Positions 63,215-64,000 of a stretch of DNA of 64,000 bases are shown here, piece after piece. Where the stretch lies: positions 9,379,805-9,443,804 of the forward strand of contig CM055266.1 in the NCBI GenBank assembly GCA_029237695.1. The letters run 5' to 3'. The translations under genes were made by a program, and so were the position numbers. The stretch comes from Conchocele bisecta. Lineage: Eukaryota; Mollusca; Bivalvia; Lucinida; Thyasiridae. How positions within the stretch are numbered: the first letter of the stretch is position 1; each line of letters opens with the position of its first letter. The notes under the pieces are model-generated. The model saw only the letters and a list, made by a program, of their open reading frames with translations, was not told the origin of the DNA and ran no database searches.

Positions 63215-64000
63215 ACTAATTAAATGCGCCGCCTGAAAAACTAATATTCACGACATACTATAAGGTATGATCATTGCACATCGAAAAACAAATACAGAGA
63301 ATAAATAGTAATATCCGTTAACATTTTAAGGAAACACAGTTATCGCCCCTGATATCAGTGTGGAAATTTACTTCTGATATAAAATGTATAATAGTGACAA
63401 TCCACTAGGTGGGGTAATATGAATGAATGTTTATTTGCCAGAAAATGTCTCAGATGATGTCTCTGATATAAAGAACATTGTGTGCCTACTGCGTGGGTAT
63501 GTACCTTTAATAGGTAGGGGTCAAAACTAAAAGTCACACATTGGACGGTTTCCCTGTATGCAATTTGGACAGGTCGTCTCCATTATTTTCGCAAAATAGT
63601 AATGCATGGACACATGCAATTATGTGCATGTTGCTCAGTTCCATACTAATGGTTTATCTAAGGTCTATGACGGTATTCCAGCACATAAGCATCGATGGTG
63701 GAGACAAAATAGCATCTACCAGAAGCATAGTGGTGCACCGCGTCGTCAAAAAAGACGATTAGCAATGTGTCCACAGCGACAAGCATGCCCTGTTGTCACA
63801 ACCAGTCGTCTCTGTGTTGCGGAGATACGTTTCAAAACTCACACACAAATTTAAGGGATAATGGAGAAATAGAAAATTATGCAACTTTTACGGAGTACGA
63901 GACCCATTTGTGCTTACGATAAGAAATACTCACAGACGCTGCTGGTCTCAACAGGGACCGATATTTCTCATAGAACTATTAAAAAACATTCTTACAGAAT
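63215..64000. other. No feature recognised
   Basis: Open frames of 60-82 codons at 63541-63854 show no recognisable domain and lack a credible start context. An exon of a gene beyond the window cannot be excluded. Confidence 0.4.

Noticed and set aside
63541..63854. Possible exon of a neighbouring gene
   Set aside because: Two overlapping frames, neither with a known domain nor clear splice sites; not enough support.

Overview
The window looks like intron-rich, repeat-dense animal nuclear DNA. The best fit is a mollusc, probably a bivalve; I infer this from the repeats and did not confirm it by search. There are no prokaryotic genes or operons. The one host gene I can reconstruct is on the minus strand. 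It is the bifunctional mRNA-capping enzyme (RNGTT family), with 18 coding exons between 38900 (start codon) and 7626 (stop codon). All 17 introns are GT-AG and all exon phases agree, giving a 616-residue protein. It carries the HC-x5-R-T phosphatase signature (Cys132) and the guanylyltransferase lysine motif KADG (Lys302). The gene fills about half the window because its introns are packed with repeats.

Layout. 1-7.2 kb: tandem-core repeats with (GGAC)n tails, two palindromes, SINE-like elements and a foldback element. 7.2-38.9 kb: the capping-enzyme gene. Its introns hold at least six families of short palindromic (MITE-like) elements, many nested, together with pogo-like DNA transposons, one of them holding a possible transposase remnant, and a tRNA-derived SINE with a 14-bp target duplication. 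38.9-39.6 kb: the 5' flank of the gene, tandemly duplicated. 39.6-44.3 kb: a block of tandem arrays with a recent ~1.6-kb duplication. 44.3-50.2 kb: mostly non-coding DNA with one ~1-kb inverted-repeat element. 50.2-60.8 kb: a decayed Ty3/Gypsy LTR retrotransposon on the plus strand, split by a LINE that is itself split by a 75-bp SINE-like insert. 60.8-61.2 kb: a miniature LTR element. 61.2-63.2 kb: more tandem-core repeats, inverted relative to those at 37-44 kb. 63.2-64 kb: nothing recognised.

Three observations stand out. (1) The short LTR at 50203-50348 and its second copy at 60979-61120 each contain a 72-nt tRNA-shaped unit with A box, B box and a T-run terminator, a few bases upstream of a tRNA-Lys-type primer-binding site. 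(2) A ~26-bp minisatellite in intron 10 is built from copies of the exon 11 splice acceptor itself. (3) The start-codon and 5'-flank region of the capping-enzyme gene is tandemly duplicated, and each copy keeps an upstream ATG. All positions, phases and motifs were read by eye; no similarity search or folding program was run.
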